A stretch of DNA of 64,000 bases. Source: Phycisphaerales bacterium (GTDB taxonomy: Bacteria > Planctomycetota > Phycisphaerae > Phycisphaerales > UBA1924). Made by a program: the position numbers and the translations under genes. Below are positions 33,022 through 41,261 of the stretch, piece after piece. The stretch is taken from positions 1 to 64,000 of the forward strand of contig JAJDCZ010000003.1 in the NCBI GenBank assembly GCA_029260555.1. The letters run 5' to 3'. How positions within the stretch are numbered: position 1 is the stretch's first letter; every line of letters begins with the position of its first letter. The notes under the pieces were generated by a model that saw only the letters and a program-made list of their open reading frames with translations, was not told the origin of the DNA and did not search any database.

Positions 33022-33588
33022 TCATTTCACGATCAGGATTTCGTCCAGAGCTTTGCGTTTGATGTCAGGCACGGTGCAATCTGCTGCGGGATAGCCCACG
33101 GGGATCAGCAGATAGGGCTTTTCGTGCACATTTCTGCCTAAAAGTTCCCTGAGAAAACCCATGGGGCTGGGTGTGTGGGTGAGTGTGACCAGACCTGCGT
33201 GGTGGGCAGCTGCCAGAAGAAAGCCCGTGGCGATGCCTACGGACTCTCCGGGGTAGTAGACTTTTTTGCCATCATCGGTCTTGTTCAGGCGGAAGACGAT
33301 GATGAGCCAGGGTGCGAGTTCGAGGAAGGGTTTGTCGGGGGTTGTTTCAAAGGGTTCGAGGTCTTTGAGCCATTCCTGCCCAGCACGGCGGGAGTAGAAC
33401 TCGCGCTCTTCGTGCTCAGCAGCGTCCCGTATGAGTTTTTTAGTCTCAGGATCTTGCACAGCGACAAAGCGCCATGGCTGTTTGTTGGCGCCTGAAGGGG
33501 CTGTGGCTGCAGCAGCGATGATGGATTCAATGGTCTTCTGGCTGACGGGTCGATCAGAAAACTCGCGGACGGTGCGTCTTTTTTGCAT
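33022..33588 (-). CDS. nitroreductase family protein, N-terminus apparently frameshifted
   Basis: 188 residues of the FMN nitroreductase fold: MQKRRTVREFSDRPV, AAATAPSGANKQPWRFV, APWLIIVF, GIATGFLLAAAHHAGL and the C-terminal GYPAADC. Homologues usually have about 25 residues before the RRRTVREFS block. Here that segment (MSHSRIPLDYYQPDLETQ...FARS) is present but in another frame, from ATG 33668. Adding one base near 33589-33620 would join the frames. Either translation starts at ATG 33588, or there is a natural or sequencing frameshift. The substrate is unknown. Confidence 0.85.
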   Translation of the reverse strand: MQKRRTVREFSDRPVSQKTIESIIAAAATAPSGANKQPWRFVAVQDPETKKLIRDAAEHEEREFYSRRAGQEWLKDLEPFETTPDKPFLELAPWLIIVFRLNKTDDGKKVYYPGESVGIATGFLLAAAHHAGLVTLTHTPSPMGFLRELLGRNVHEKPYLLIPVGYPAADCTVPDIKRKALDEILIVK

Positions 33589-33746
33589 GATCTGGCAAAA
33601 TCTGCAGCAGCAGCCTGGGTTTCAAGATCCGGCTGATAGTAATCGAGTGGGATTCGAGAGTGTGACATACGAAAAGCTCCTCAACGGCTGGGGTTGAGTG
33701 TACCGCTTGATGGAATGCGTGCAGCAGAGCGAGGGTTCGTGCCGAT

Positions 33747-36656
33747 ATGGTAAGTATGGGTCCAAGGACGCTTATGGTGATGGCTGCGCTGATTCTTGCT
33801 GTGTGTATACCGGCATTTGCGCAGCAGGATGAAGCAAAGGCCGGGCGGACAGCTTTTTCGCGTCGAGTTATGGCAAGCTTTGACTTTGAAGATGCACCTC
33901 TGGACCCTGGTGGCGTGCCAAGGCTTTGGGTGCGTGCCCAGCATGATTCACGGGTGCCTCGGATCAGGCCCGGGTTTCCCATCTGGAACCTGGCAATGCT
34001 TGATGACAAGGTTGCTCATACTGGTGAGGGCTCGGTGCGGCTGCCCACGCGAGGCGGGTCTACCAGCTTGCTTCTGGATCCGGGGACGATACCTACCTTT
34101 GCACAGGCAGACTATCGCGTCAGTGTCTATGTGCGCACAGCGGGGCTCAAGTATGCTCGAGCGAGTTTGATTGTGCAGGTGCTGGATTCCAGCGCAGAGC
34201 CGATCTCAGGCTTCAGATTTCAGAGCAAGCAGGTACGCACACAGGGGCACTGGGTGGAGTTGGCGGTTCAGATTCCTGGTGGTGATACTCAGGCTGCATA
34301 TCTTCAGGTGGATCTTGTGTTGCTTCAGCCCATCGCGCAGGATTTTGCTGTGGCTCATGAGCCTCACCGTGTGATGCTTGAGGATGTCAGTGGGGCAGCG
34401 TGGTTTGATGATCTTCAGATTGTGCTTGAGCCTCGCGTAGAGCTGACCACGGGTGAGCCAGGCGAGGTGGTGTTGTATCCACAGCTGCCGAAGTTTGATG
34501 TCAAGGTCCATGACATGTCTGGTCGGCCGATGGATATCAGGCTGAGCGTTATTGATGCGGGTGGACTCGAGGTTGCGACACATCAAGTGAGCAGGACGAG
34601 GTCGCGGGGTTCGTTGAGCTGGAAGCCTGAGCTTAAAAAGTTTGGATGGTACGAGGCCAGGTTGACACTCATGGACAAGGGGCAGGTGGTGGGAGGGACG
34701 CAGACCCCCTTTGTCTGGCTGAATGACAGCTCACAAGATGCTGAAAAATCAGATCCGGGTACAACAACAGATACCGATTCTGAGTTGAGTCTGCGACCAC
34801 AATCTCAAGATGAGCGTCGATTGGAAGCGATCATCACCGAGTTGCATCCCGAGTTGAATCCTGCGGTTGACAAGCTGCTGGCACACAGCAGGATCGGTGC
34901 GGTCACGATTCCAATCTGGGACCAAAGTCTTGATCAGAGCCAGGTGGCTGAGCGGATCAGGCAGATTCAGCAGGTTTCCAGAGCGTTGGTCGATGCCTGG
35001 CGCGATGTGACCTTTGTCCTGGGTAGATTGCCTGCGGACCTTGCTTACAAAGCCAATGCTGATCCCCGCGATCCTGGCAGCGTGTTTCTCAGTGCTGATG
35101 AACTCTGGAAGCCATACCTGTATGACATCATCGATCGCTTTGGTCAGCGAGTCGTACGCTGGAGGCTGGGGCAGATCGAGGATGTGATTGATCCCGCAGG
35201 GATCGATGCAAAGGTGCAGGCGGTTTCGTCAGCTCTGGCGCCGCTTGTGCCGGGTCCGCTTGTGTCGGTCTCCATGAGCGATGAGCAACTGCTCAATGCA
35301 CAGAGCATTCCCGAGTCGATCAAAGGCATGAGTGTGCTGATGCAAAAGGATGCACCGGCTGAGAAAATCACTCAGATTCTTAATCAATGGAACCAGCTCA
35401 ACGCAGCGAGATCTGAGCCAGCCGACCTGGTGGTTGCGCTTCATGCCAGCCGGGATTCGGGTGTGCCTGCAAAGCTGGTTCAGCAGATGGTTTTGTTCTG
35501 GAAGGCGCTGGGTTCTGAACTGGAGAGCCGACCTGCAGACCGTGTGGAGCTGTTGCCAAGGCTCGGGTTGATTGATCCGTGGTATTGGAAGGGGGAGAAG
35601 CATCCCAGGCTTGTGCCCACGCCTGCGGTGGGCGCCTGGCGGGCGACGATTGATCGACTGGCAGATCGGCGGGTGGTGGCAGAGCTTGCAATTGCTCCGG
35701 GTGTGCGCGCCTTTGTGCTGGGGCCTGTGCCTTGGGTTTCTTCTGATCGAGGCGGCGTGATCGTGGCATGGAACGAATCAGCCTTACCTGAAGATGCAGT
35801 GCTCAGAGCGTTCATGGGTTCTGATCCGATTCGGGTGCTTGATCTGTTTGGCAATGAAATGCCGGTGAAACTGGTGGACACAGCAGCTCTGGTCCTGGCA
35901 GGGATTGAGCCTCCGCTTCGATCTACTTCAAATGAATCGCCATCACTTGAGATACCGATTCCTGCTGAGCCCATCTTCATCGAAGGCATCGATGTGGCTC
36001 TTATGAAGTTCATGGCATCTCTCAGCGTGAGTCCTTCGTTTATTCAAAAAACTGACGAACTGCATCAGATTCAACTGGTGATGGACAATCCCTGGCCTGC
36101 AGCGCTGGATGGGGAGGTTTATATTGCAGCACCGGGCGGGTTCAAGCCTGATGGCACGCGGGATCGAAGCTGGAGTTTTCGGCCGCGACTGATGAGTGTG
36201 CAGATTGAGCCTGGCGACTCGCTGAGCATACCTATAGAGATGGTGGTTGCGCTCGCTGCAGAGTCTGGGCCTCAGATGATGGTGTTGGATGCAGATATTC
36301 AGACGGATCGTTTCTATAAGGATGTTCGCTTGCGGACCCGGTTTGAAGTGGGGCTTGATTATCTGGATGTGAGCGTGACGCCTCAGGTGGGGCCAGGCAA
36401 GGATGGTCCTGATGTGGTGCTGGATGTTCGTGTCACCAACAAGGGCAACCAGGTGGTTACGCTACAGATTCATGCCAGTGCCCCGGGCTTGCCCAGATCC
36501 AAGGCATCGATCGGTGAGCTTGTGCCAGGCGCAACGGTGGTGCGTAAACTTCGCTTCCCAGGCGGGGCTGATATCATGCGTCATCGGCGCGTGATGGTGA
36601 GCGTGACAGACATTGATATCAATGGCAGAGTAAACACCGCTGTCGTGATACCCTGA
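33747..36656 (+). CDS. large secreted protein with carbohydrate-binding-like N-terminus
   Basis: 969 residues; signal peptide with cleavage after IPAFA before QQD. ATG 33747 is preceded by GAGGG; ATG 33756 is possible. The first 170 mature residues (FDFEDAPLDPGG...WFDDLQIVLEP) look like a jelly-roll CBM4/9-type domain. Then come a beta-sandwich, a long alpha/beta region that may be a degenerate TIM barrel, and a C-terminal CARDB-like part (DVVLDVRVTNKGNQVVTLQI). No catalytic motif recognised, and no anchor tail. A glycan-binding role is inferred. Confidence 0.75.
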   Translation: MVSMGPRTLMVMAALILAVCIPAFAQQDEAKAGRTAFSRRVMASFDFEDAPLDPGGVPRLWVRAQHDSRVPRIRPGFPIWNLAMLDDKVAHTGEGSVRLPTRGGSTSLLLDPGTIPTFAQADYRVSVYVRTAGLKYARASLIVQVLDSSAEPISGFRFQSKQVRTQGHWVELAVQIPGGDTQAAYLQVDLVLLQPIAQDFAVAHEPHRVMLEDVSGAAWFDDLQIVLEPRVELTTGEPGEVVLYPQLPKFDVKVHDMSGRPMDIRLSVIDAGGLEVATHQVSRTRSRGSLSWKPELKKFGWYEARLTLMDKGQVVGGTQTPFVWLNDSSQDAEKSDPGTTTDTDSELSLRPQSQDERRLEAIITELHPELNPAVDKLLAHSRIGAVTIPIWDQSLDQSQVAERIRQIQQVSRALVDAWRDVTFVLGRLPADLAYKANADPRDPGSVFLSADELWKPYLYDIIDRFGQRVVRWRLGQIEDVIDPAGIDAKVQAVSSALAPLVPGPLVSVSMSDEQLLNAQSIPESIKGMSVLMQKDAPAEKITQILNQWNQLNAARSEPADLVVALHASRDSGVPAKLVQQMVLFWKALGSELESRPADRVELLPRLGLIDPWYWKGEKHPRLVPTPAVGAWRATIDRLADRRVVAELAIAPGVRAFVLGPVPWVSSDRGGVIVAWNESALPEDAVLRAFMGSDPIRVLDLFGNEMPVKLVDTAALVLAGIEPPLRSTSNESPSLEIPIPAEPIFIEGIDVALMKFMASLSVSPSFIQKTDELHQIQLVMDNPWPAALDGEVYIAAPGGFKPDGTRDRSWSFRPRLMSVQIEPGDSLSIPIEMVVALAAESGPQMMVLDADIQTDRFYKDVRLRTRFEVGLDYLDVSVTPQVGPGKDGPDVVLDVRVTNKGNQVVTLQIHASAPGLPRSKASIGELVPGATVVRKLRFPGGADIMRHRRVMVSVTDIDINGRVNTAVVIP

Positions 36657-36666
36657 CGGGAGCAGT

Positions 36667-37476
36667 TTATTTTTTCACGCCTAACACGCAGACCGAGTAG
36701 ATGCCATCGACCATGTCGCAATCTCTGCCAAGCTCGTCGACCACACCAAGGATGCGCAGTGGTGAGCGGGTAAGGAGTGCTTTGAACTGTCGGGTGTTGT
36801 AGCAGCGCAGGGGGTAGGTCGAGTCGATGTGCTGGGTGCTTGTGGGTCTGGTGATGGTGAGATGACTGAAGGCGTGTTCCTGGCGGGCGCGTTTTTCAGC
36901 GGGTGTTTCTGGTGGCACAAACTGGACAATCTGATGGACATGCACGCGGCCTCGCTGAGCGTGCCAGGTGTCTTCCACAGGCCAGTGCCAGTCGTACTGA
37001 CTGAAGGAAACGCCCACGGCGTAGACGCCACCCGTTGTCAGCACGCGGGTGATCTGCTCAAAATGGTTGAGCATCGCCTTGTCTGATTCTAGATGGCGAA
37101 TTGAGTTGATGGTATTGAATGCAAAGTCCACGCTGTTGTGGGACATCTTGCTGGCAAAGCTGGTCATATCTGCACAGAAGATGCGTGCTGAACCAGTGCC
37201 GGTTCGATTGCGGATAGGCGCAATGCTTTTTTGTGCGTAGCTTGTCATGGGTTTGCTGAGATCAAAGCCGACGACAGAGATGCCTCGGTTAAGGGCAACG
37301 CGCAGGTAGCGACCCGTGCCACAGGCAGGTTCGAGCCAGACAGGGCGTTTGTGAGCCTTGGTGGTGCAGAATCGCAGCGCGGTGGTTTCCAGGCCATCGA
37401 CTTCGCGGGCGGTACCCGGCGTGTGGAGGATGTCATAGATGGAAGGAATCTCGTAAAAGTCGGTCTGTCGCTGCAT
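36667..37476 (-). CDS. class I SAM-dependent methyltransferase
   Basis: 269 residues starting at ATG 37476. The Rossmann-like SAM site is EPACGTGRYLRVAL (about residues 49-62), followed by the acidic strand end VVGFDLS and CADM, and FNTINSIRHL at motif IV. No substrate-specific domain is recognised. It converges with the gene ending at 36656 with a 10-base gap, and lies 30 bases after the hydrolase gene in the same direction, so the two may be co-transcribed. Confidence 0.85.
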   Translation of the reverse strand: MQRQTDFYEIPSIYDILHTPGTAREVDGLETTALRFCTTKAHKRPVWLEPACGTGRYLRVALNRGISVVGFDLSKPMTSYAQKSIAPIRNRTGTGSARIFCADMTSFASKMSHNSVDFAFNTINSIRHLESDKAMLNHFEQITRVLTTGGVYAVGVSFSQYDWHWPVEDTWHAQRGRVHVHQIVQFVPPETPAEKRARQEHAFSHLTITRPTSTQHIDSTYPLRCYNTRQFKALLTRSPLRILGVVDELGRDCDMVDGIYSVCVLGVKK

Positions 37477-37506
37477 CGAGCCAAGCGTAGGCCCGTGTGC
37501 TTTGGA

Positions 37507-38385
37507 TCACTCCTGGTCAGAATCAGAAGGCTCAACTGAGGAATCAAGCTGACTGATCCATGTGATCGCATTTCTGATTGATTCGGGTCTTTGCCAGGGA
37601 ATGAAATGGTTTTCCCCCGTAAGCACATCGACCTTCAGAGCTGGGACATGAGCAAGGTGCTGACGCATGTAATCAACATTGGCGACGGGTACGAGTTGAT
37701 CGCGGTCGCCATGGATGATCGCGACGGGGCAGCGGATATTGCTGAGAACAGCTTGGAGCAGTTGTGTTTGTTCAGGGGCGGCCATGATTTCCTGGTTCGA
37801 GTGCTCAAGAGCCTGTGGGAGTAGCAGCCCCGCGCCCGGCAAGGCACCCAGATGATTGAACCAGCGGGGTTTTTCAAGTGCAGGACTCAGGCTGCCCGCC
37901 ACGATCACGATGCCTGAGATGCGATCGGGATAAACCGCAGCGGCGCGAGCAACGATCGGTCCGCCCAGCGAGTGCCCCACAAGAATCGGCCAGCGCCCGT
38001 TTTTTTTGACCAGCAATGGCTCGAGGGCTTGTGCCTGGGCCTGGAACGAGACAAGCGTTTTATAGGGTAAGGAACTGCCAAACCCTGGTCGATCTATGGC
38101 GACATGCTCAAAGCCTGCGATGGGATCGCTGAGAAACGCTGCGTAATCTGCTGCGGACCCGGGTGTTCCATGGACATAGATCACACGCGGGCTGGTGTCA
38201 TCTCCACTGTGAAGATAGGAAATACTCAGGTTCTGGGTGGTGGAATAGCTGAGGCGTTCGAGGTTTTGTGTGGAGGCTGATGAGTAGTCATAGCTGGCAG
38301 TGCAGCCTGTAAGAGCAGAGACTGCCAATACGGAAACGGGTGCGCCGTGGCGCAGGCATGATTGGATAGAGCGAAGTCGGGACAT
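37507..38385 (-). CDS. alpha/beta-hydrolase lipoprotein
   Basis: 292 residues from ATG 38385 (an in-frame TTG lies 12 bases upstream). The lipobox SALTGC follows a short hydrophobic stretch, so the enzyme is probably membrane-tethered outside the cytoplasm. The fold shows YVHGTPGS (oxyanion strand), the nucleophile elbow GHSLGG with the active Ser, Asp in HGDRDQLVP and His in ENHFIPW. Typical of esterase and lipase-type hydrolases; the substrate is unknown. Confidence 0.88.
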   Translation of the reverse strand: MSRLRSIQSCLRHGAPVSVLAVSALTGCTASYDYSSASTQNLERLSYSTTQNLSISYLHSGDDTSPRVIYVHGTPGSAADYAAFLSDPIAGFEHVAIDRPGFGSSLPYKTLVSFQAQAQALEPLLVKKNGRWPILVGHSLGGPIVARAAAVYPDRISGIVIVAGSLSPALEKPRWFNHLGALPGAGLLLPQALEHSNQEIMAAPEQTQLLQAVLSNIRCPVAIIHGDRDQLVPVANVDYMRQHLAHVPALKVDVLTGENHFIPWQRPESIRNAITWISQLDSSVEPSDSDQE

Positions 38386-38438
38386 GATGTATTGCAAACA
38401 ACTCGTGATGCAAACCTATTCCGAGTTTGTGTTCACAA

Positions 38439-39503
38439 TTACTCTTCGCTGTTTTCGCTGGGTTTTTTCTTGGGCTTGGAAATGGTGACGATTTGAATGA
38501 TCAAGCCCAGGCTGGCCAGCGAGAGCCAGATGATGAGCCAGACAAGCACATCCTGTTCGAGGTACTTGTTCCAAGGCATGTTGTAGCGGTAACTCAGCCA
38601 GATCGTGTTCGGGAGCATGATGCCAGAGCCTGCCAGCGCTGTGACGCCTGCGGATGCCCGTTCAGGCATGATGATGCCCATGAGCAGGCCCAGTGCCAGT
38701 CCTGCCAGCGTGGCGCCGCCGATGGTCAGGCGGTGGATCGGAGGCTGACGATCCCAGGCATTCTGGATTTCATCGCCAAGAGCCTTCCCAAAAGCCTGCA
38801 CGCGTTGCGTCACTCCGGGTCCAGCGTCAGGCTTGGGTTTGTCACCTGGCTTGTCGACATTCTGATCAGGATCGCCGGGTTGAAACTGAGACGGGAGCTC
38901 CTGATCAGTGGGGGGGTCTGATTCGGAAGGTGATTCGGGGGTGTTCTCAGGTTTTTCAGGTGGTGCCTCTTCGGGTGCGGGTTGTGTTTGAGCTGCGGGC
39001 AACAGGAGAGAGCTTGTGCGCACAACACCAGGCAGGAACTGCTCACTCAGCTCCAGAGCTGGCATCATGGCGATGGGCTCTCCTGAAGCGGGGCTGGTTG
39101 AATCAGGTGATTCCAATGGCGCAACCTGGAGATAGGCGACGGTGCTCAGTGCTGCCAGTGCCCCGAGGACACAGGCAGAGGATGTGGCGATGACGATGCG
39201 AAACAGCGTGACTGCCAGCACCAGGCCGAACAAGCCCCCAGCACCAAGGCCGATGTAAGGTGAAGGAATCGAGAAAATCTCGATCACGCCCGTCAAAGGC
39301 ACCAGTGCGTAGCCCATGGCGCCCCCAACCCCAAAGCCTACAAGCGCGAAAATCGGTTTGATCACCGAACGCCCCGCCAGCCAGAGCACGATTCCGATAA
39401 GTACGCCAAGCGCAGCTGCCATGTGGACCTGCAAAGGCAGATCTTGCATCGCTGTGATCAGTTGGTCAGCAGAAGTCAATGGCGGTGGGGTAAGAGGCAT
39501 CAT
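38439..39503 (-). CDS. multi-pass membrane protein with Pro/Glu-rich loop
   Basis: 354 residues. Four helices in the first 145 residues, with Gly-rich pairs (GFGVGGAMGYALVPLTG), then a disordered loop of about 90 residues rich in Pro, Glu and Asp (PEEAPPEKPENTPESPSESD), then a Gly-zipper helix (GGATLAGLALGLLMGIIMPE) and two more helices; the C-terminus is basic then acidic. No family recognised. Confidence 0.65.
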   Translation of the reverse strand: MMPLTPPPLTSADQLITAMQDLPLQVHMAAALGVLIGIVLWLAGRSVIKPIFALVGFGVGGAMGYALVPLTGVIEIFSIPSPYIGLGAGGLFGLVLAVTLFRIVIATSSACVLGALAALSTVAYLQVAPLESPDSTSPASGEPIAMMPALELSEQFLPGVVRTSSLLLPAAQTQPAPEEAPPEKPENTPESPSESDPPTDQELPSQFQPGDPDQNVDKPGDKPKPDAGPGVTQRVQAFGKALGDEIQNAWDRQPPIHRLTIGGATLAGLALGLLMGIIMPERASAGVTALAGSGIMLPNTIWLSYRYNMPWNKYLEQDVLVWLIIWLSLASLGLIIQIVTISKPKKKPSENSEE

Positions 39504-39644
39504 GAATCATCCAGCAGAGGTCCTACTCTATGGTTCGGATCGGCATTCGGACTGTTTCGTGTTCAGTCATCAGAACAAGTCGCGTTTATCACGCCAACGA
39601 ACGATACTATTTCAACAGATTATCCCTCAAAGGTCCGGTAACAC

Positions 39645-40841
39645 ATGGCCAAGAAAAAGAAATCAACAACGACACCCCGGAAAAAGCCCTCGACGAAAAA
39701 ACCAGTTTCCAGGCAGGCTCCTGAGGAGGTCGAAAACACACTTGGTCCACTTCGCAAAGGCATTGATCGAGTGGATAGCCGGCTGGTGAAACTTCTCAAT
39801 GAGCGAGCGAAGCTTGTCGAGCAGATCGGATCGATCAAGCGTAAGCAAGGCACGCCTGTCTACGCACCCCATCGCGAAGCTCAGGTGCTTGACCGGGCGA
39901 TCAAGGCCAATCAGGGGCCTTTGCCTGATCGTGCGATCGAAGGCGTATACCGCGAACTGATGAGCGGCTCGTTTGCCATCGAACAACCTATGCGCATCGG
40001 CTATCTTGGTCCTGCAGGCTCGTTCAGCCATGTTGCAGCGGTCAAGCAGTTTGGCTCATCGGTCGAGTTTGACGACCTGCGGACCATCGAAGGCGTTTTC
40101 ACCGAGGTGCGAAGGGGGCATGTGGATCATGGACTGGTGCCGATTGAAAACTCCACCGGAGGCGGGATTGTCGAGACGCTGGATGCTTTTCTGGCATGGG
40201 GTGGGGGGGTCACGATCTATGCGGAGCTGCAGATTGAGGTGCATCATGCGATGCTCGCCAACTGTGAGCCTGCATCGATCAAGCGGATTCATTCCAAGCC
40301 TGAGGTCTTTGCGCAGTGTCGAAAATGGCTGACAACGCAATATCCCAAGGCTGAGCTTGTGCCAGCAGCCAGTTCCAGCCAGGCTGTCAAATCCGCAGCT
40401 GAGGAGTATCGAACAGCTGAGTCGATCGGAGCGATTCCGACCTCAGCTGCGATTGGTTCATCACTCGCTGGCGAGATCTATGGCCTGCGTGAGCTTTTTG
40501 CCAAGATCGAAGACAACCCCAGCAACATCACACGCTTTTTCATCATCTCCCGCCAGCATGCACAGGTTACGGGTGAAGACAAGACCTCCATCATGTTCAA
40601 GACGGCTGACAAACCTGGTGCTCTGGTCGCAGTTCTTTTGGTGTTTGAACGGGCAGGGGTCAACCTTACCCACATTGACAAAAGACCCAGCGGCCGATCC
40701 AACTGGGAATATACTTTTTTTGTTGATGCTCAAGGACACAAACAAGATACGAATATGATTGGGGCAATTGAAGAAATTAGCCATCATTGCCGCGAGGTGA
40801 CGGTGTTGGGGAGCTATCCCCGGTCAAGACGAATTCTGTGA
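39645..40841 (+). CDS. pheA: bifunctional chorismate mutase/prephenate dehydratase
   Basis: 398 residues catalysing chorismate to phenylpyruvate in phenylalanine synthesis. A Lys-rich tail of about 25 residues (MAKKKKSTTTPRKKPSTKK) precedes an AroQ-type mutase helix bundle (LRKGIDRVDSRLVKLLNERAKL...YAPHREAQVL). The dehydratase domain begins at IGYLGPAGSFSHVAA and has the TRF motif (NITRFFIISR). A regulatory ACT domain (TSIMFKTADKPGALVAVLLVFERAGVNLTHIDKRPS) allows feedback by phenylalanine. The N-terminal tail is unusual for the family. Confidence 0.96.
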   Translation: MAKKKKSTTTPRKKPSTKKPVSRQAPEEVENTLGPLRKGIDRVDSRLVKLLNERAKLVEQIGSIKRKQGTPVYAPHREAQVLDRAIKANQGPLPDRAIEGVYRELMSGSFAIEQPMRIGYLGPAGSFSHVAAVKQFGSSVEFDDLRTIEGVFTEVRRGHVDHGLVPIENSTGGGIVETLDAFLAWGGGVTIYAELQIEVHHAMLANCEPASIKRIHSKPEVFAQCRKWLTTQYPKAELVPAASSSQAVKSAAEEYRTAESIGAIPTSAAIGSSLAGEIYGLRELFAKIEDNPSNITRFFIISRQHAQVTGEDKTSIMFKTADKPGALVAVLLVFERAGVNLTHIDKRPSGRSNWEYTFFVDAQGHKQDTNMIGAIEEISHHCREVTVLGSYPRSRRIL

Positions 40842-41261
40842 TGAGCCGATAGATATTGCGATTTGACCGACTGGAACCTTGCCAAGGTGGGGTGCGAACG
40901 GTTAGACTGAGTGAGCGCATCGGCAGAGAGGTTCTGGCGATGGGTAGAGCAGAGAGAAGGTCGGCCCCCGCATGCTGATCTTTGCTGTACCGGAACGCGA
41001 CTGACAGTTGAGCAAACAGAGCCGCTGGTGTAGCCTATCGGGGTTTCCGTTTCGTTTCGCTTCGCTTGACAGCGTATGTGAAAGATGACGGGATCGGCAA
41101 AGCCAGCACAATGTGCCCGGACGGGTGGAGGTGTTCCTGAACGCAGGACACACCGATCGGGTGTAAAAAATCACCGGAGCAAAGATTCAGTTCATGCAGG
41201 ACAAGCTGAATCATGAGGCCGGGCACAGTACACGGATTGATTGACGAAACAGGAGTTGCTG
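40842..41261 (+). other. leader/intergenic region of the giant surface-protein gene
   Basis: 420 bases without a coding sequence. A stable hairpin at 41130-41154 (GGTGTTCCTG / CAGGA-C-ACACC, loop AACG, one bulged C) is nested in GATCGG (41092-41097) pairing with CCGATC (41153-41158), which overlap by two bases, so the folds are alternative. GCAC-AAT-GTGC is another small hairpin. AGGAG (41251-41255) is the ribosome site. A candidate -35/-10 pair TTGCCA-N17-TTAGAC near 40880 is weak. No known riboswitch class fits. Confidence 0.45.

Noticed and set aside
41092-41160. Cyclic-di-GMP-I riboswitch in the giant-gene leader
   Set aside because: GGCAAAGCC and a junction-like fold suggested it, but the conserved GEMM tetraloop and receptor are absent.
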